A program made the translations under genes and the position numbers. From an uncultured Chryseolinea sp. (GTDB lineage: Bacteria > Bacteroidota > Bacteroidia > Cytophagales > Cyclobacteriaceae): 5,876 nucleotides of DNA. The notes under the pieces were generated by a model that was given only the letters and a program-made list of their open reading frames with translations, was not told where the DNA came from and made no database searches. The stretch covers positions 1 to 5,876 of the forward strand of contig CAMLER010000347.1 of assembly GCA_946478915.1 (NCBI GenBank), read 5' to 3'. Within the stretch, counting starts at the first letter, position 1; each line of letters begins with the position of its first letter. This document shows, piece by piece, positions 5,389 to 5,876 of the stretch.

Positions 5389-5832
5389 ATGAAGCTCGGA
5401 ATTGCAGCAGATCATGGAGGGTTTGCTCTCAAGGAAGAAATTAAAGCATGGCTTGTTTCCAAAGGACATGATGTTACAGATTTCGGAGCCAATAGCTATG
5501 ACGCTTCGGACGATTACCCTGATTTTGTAATTCCGTTAGCAAAGGCGGTGGCTGCGGGGGAACTCAAAGGCATTGCAATTTGTGGTAGCGGCGTCGGTGC
5601 CTCCATTGGTGCTAATAAAGTGCCGGGCGTGAGGGCAGCGCTTATTCACGACATTTTTTCAGCGCATCAGGGCGTTGAAGATGACGACATGAACTTAATC
5701 TGCCTGGGAGGCCGCGTTATCGGAGTGAAGATTGCTGAAGAACTGATATCGTCATTCTTAAACGCAAAATTCATCGGAGGCGAAAGACACCGCAGAAGAC
5801 TTGACAAGGTCGCGGCAATCGAACGGAAATAA
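5389..5832 (+). CDS. Ribose-5-phosphate isomerase B
   Basis: This enzyme interconverts ribulose 5-phosphate and ribose 5-phosphate, supplying substrate to the transketolase encoded just upstream. Its 147 residues are the usual RpiB/LacAB length. AADHGGFALK (6-15) carries Asp8 and His9. YPDF (43-46) precedes the core, and CGSGVGASIGANKVPGVRAAL (from 65) contains Cys65, the proton-shuttling base in the E. coli enzyme, and Ser67 in place of the usual Thr. GGERHRRR (130-137) provides arginines for phosphate binding. One active-site position is unusual: where E. coli RpiB has His99 in the QHNDTN loop, this protein reads EDDDMN (97-102), giving Asp98. A LacA/LacB-type or other aldose-ketose isomerase specificity is therefore possible, but the transketolase neighbour supports pentose phosphates. 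The start lies in an A-run with no Shine-Dalgarno. Confidence 0.92.
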   Translation: MKLGIAADHGGFALKEEIKAWLVSKGHDVTDFGANSYDASDDYPDFVIPLAKAVAAGELKGIAICGSGVGASIGANKVPGVRAALIHDIFSAHQGVEDDDMNLICLGGRVIGVKIAEELISSFLNAKFIGGERHRRRLDKVAAIERK

Positions 5833-5859
5833 CTTCTTAAGATCAAAAAATATTCACAC

Positions 5860-5876
5860 ATGGCGGACAAATCCAT
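5860..5876 (+). CDS. Start of a further gene, cut by the window edge
   Basis: The ATG at 5860 lies 27 bp after the rpiB stop, and the visible codons read MADKS before the window ends. The A-rich leader and short spacing match the transketolase-rpiB junction, so this could be the next gene of the same operon. Five codons are too few to name a product, and no terminator separates it from rpiB. Confidence 0.35.

Noticed and set aside
1..5876. Mobile elements, CRISPR arrays, tRNA/rRNA genes, toxin-antitoxin or defence genes
   Set aside because: No transposase or recombinase motif, no regularly spaced repeats, no cloverleaf or rRNA-like sequence, and all large frames are housekeeping or redox proteins.

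Overview
The window looks like a chromosomal stretch from a Bacteroidota bacterium, possibly of the Cytophagales type (the order is a guess). The evidence is indirect. Gene starts sit in A-rich leaders with no convincing Shine-Dalgarno site. The sequence TAnnTTTG, the -7 element of the primary sigma factor in Bacteroidota, lies upstream of two genes (421-428 and 2528-2535). The protein sequences also fit that phylum. All confidently called genes are on the plus strand.

Region 1 (1-446) has no confident gene. It holds an A/T-rich hairpin (10-41), a strong terminator-like hairpin whose 3' arm is built of three tandem heptads (247-316), a 12-bp-stem inverted repeat (347-390) and a good Bacteroidota-type promoter (400-428). 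Region 2 (447-2291) encodes a MarR-family regulator, then a thioredoxin-reductase-like ferredoxin--NADP+ reductase and an adrenodoxin-type [2Fe-2S] ferredoxin 5 bp apart. The marR/reductase gap contains a perfect 15-bp palindrome (915-929). The left part of that site, with 5' flank, recurs across the presumed marR transcription start (428-445), which suggests that the MarR protein controls itself and the electron-transfer pair.

Region 3 (2292-2569) is a 278-bp gap with a possible GTG-started minus-strand ORF of 69 codons that I do not recognise, followed by a promoter-like -7 element. Region 4 (2570-5876) is a sugar-phosphate block: a ROK-family kinase resembling polyphosphate glucokinase, transketolase and ribose-5-phosphate isomerase B, plus the first codons of another gene at the right edge. 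The kinase would make glucose 6-phosphate, and transketolase and RpiB belong to the non-oxidative pentose phosphate pathway.

I see no phage, transposase, CRISPR, tRNA or rRNA signal, and no clearly novel multi-gene system. The points most worth checking are the proposed MarR operator pair, the histidine-to-aspartate replacement in the RpiB active-site loop, the unexplained 2292-2569 gap, and the recurring palindrome TGCATGCA.
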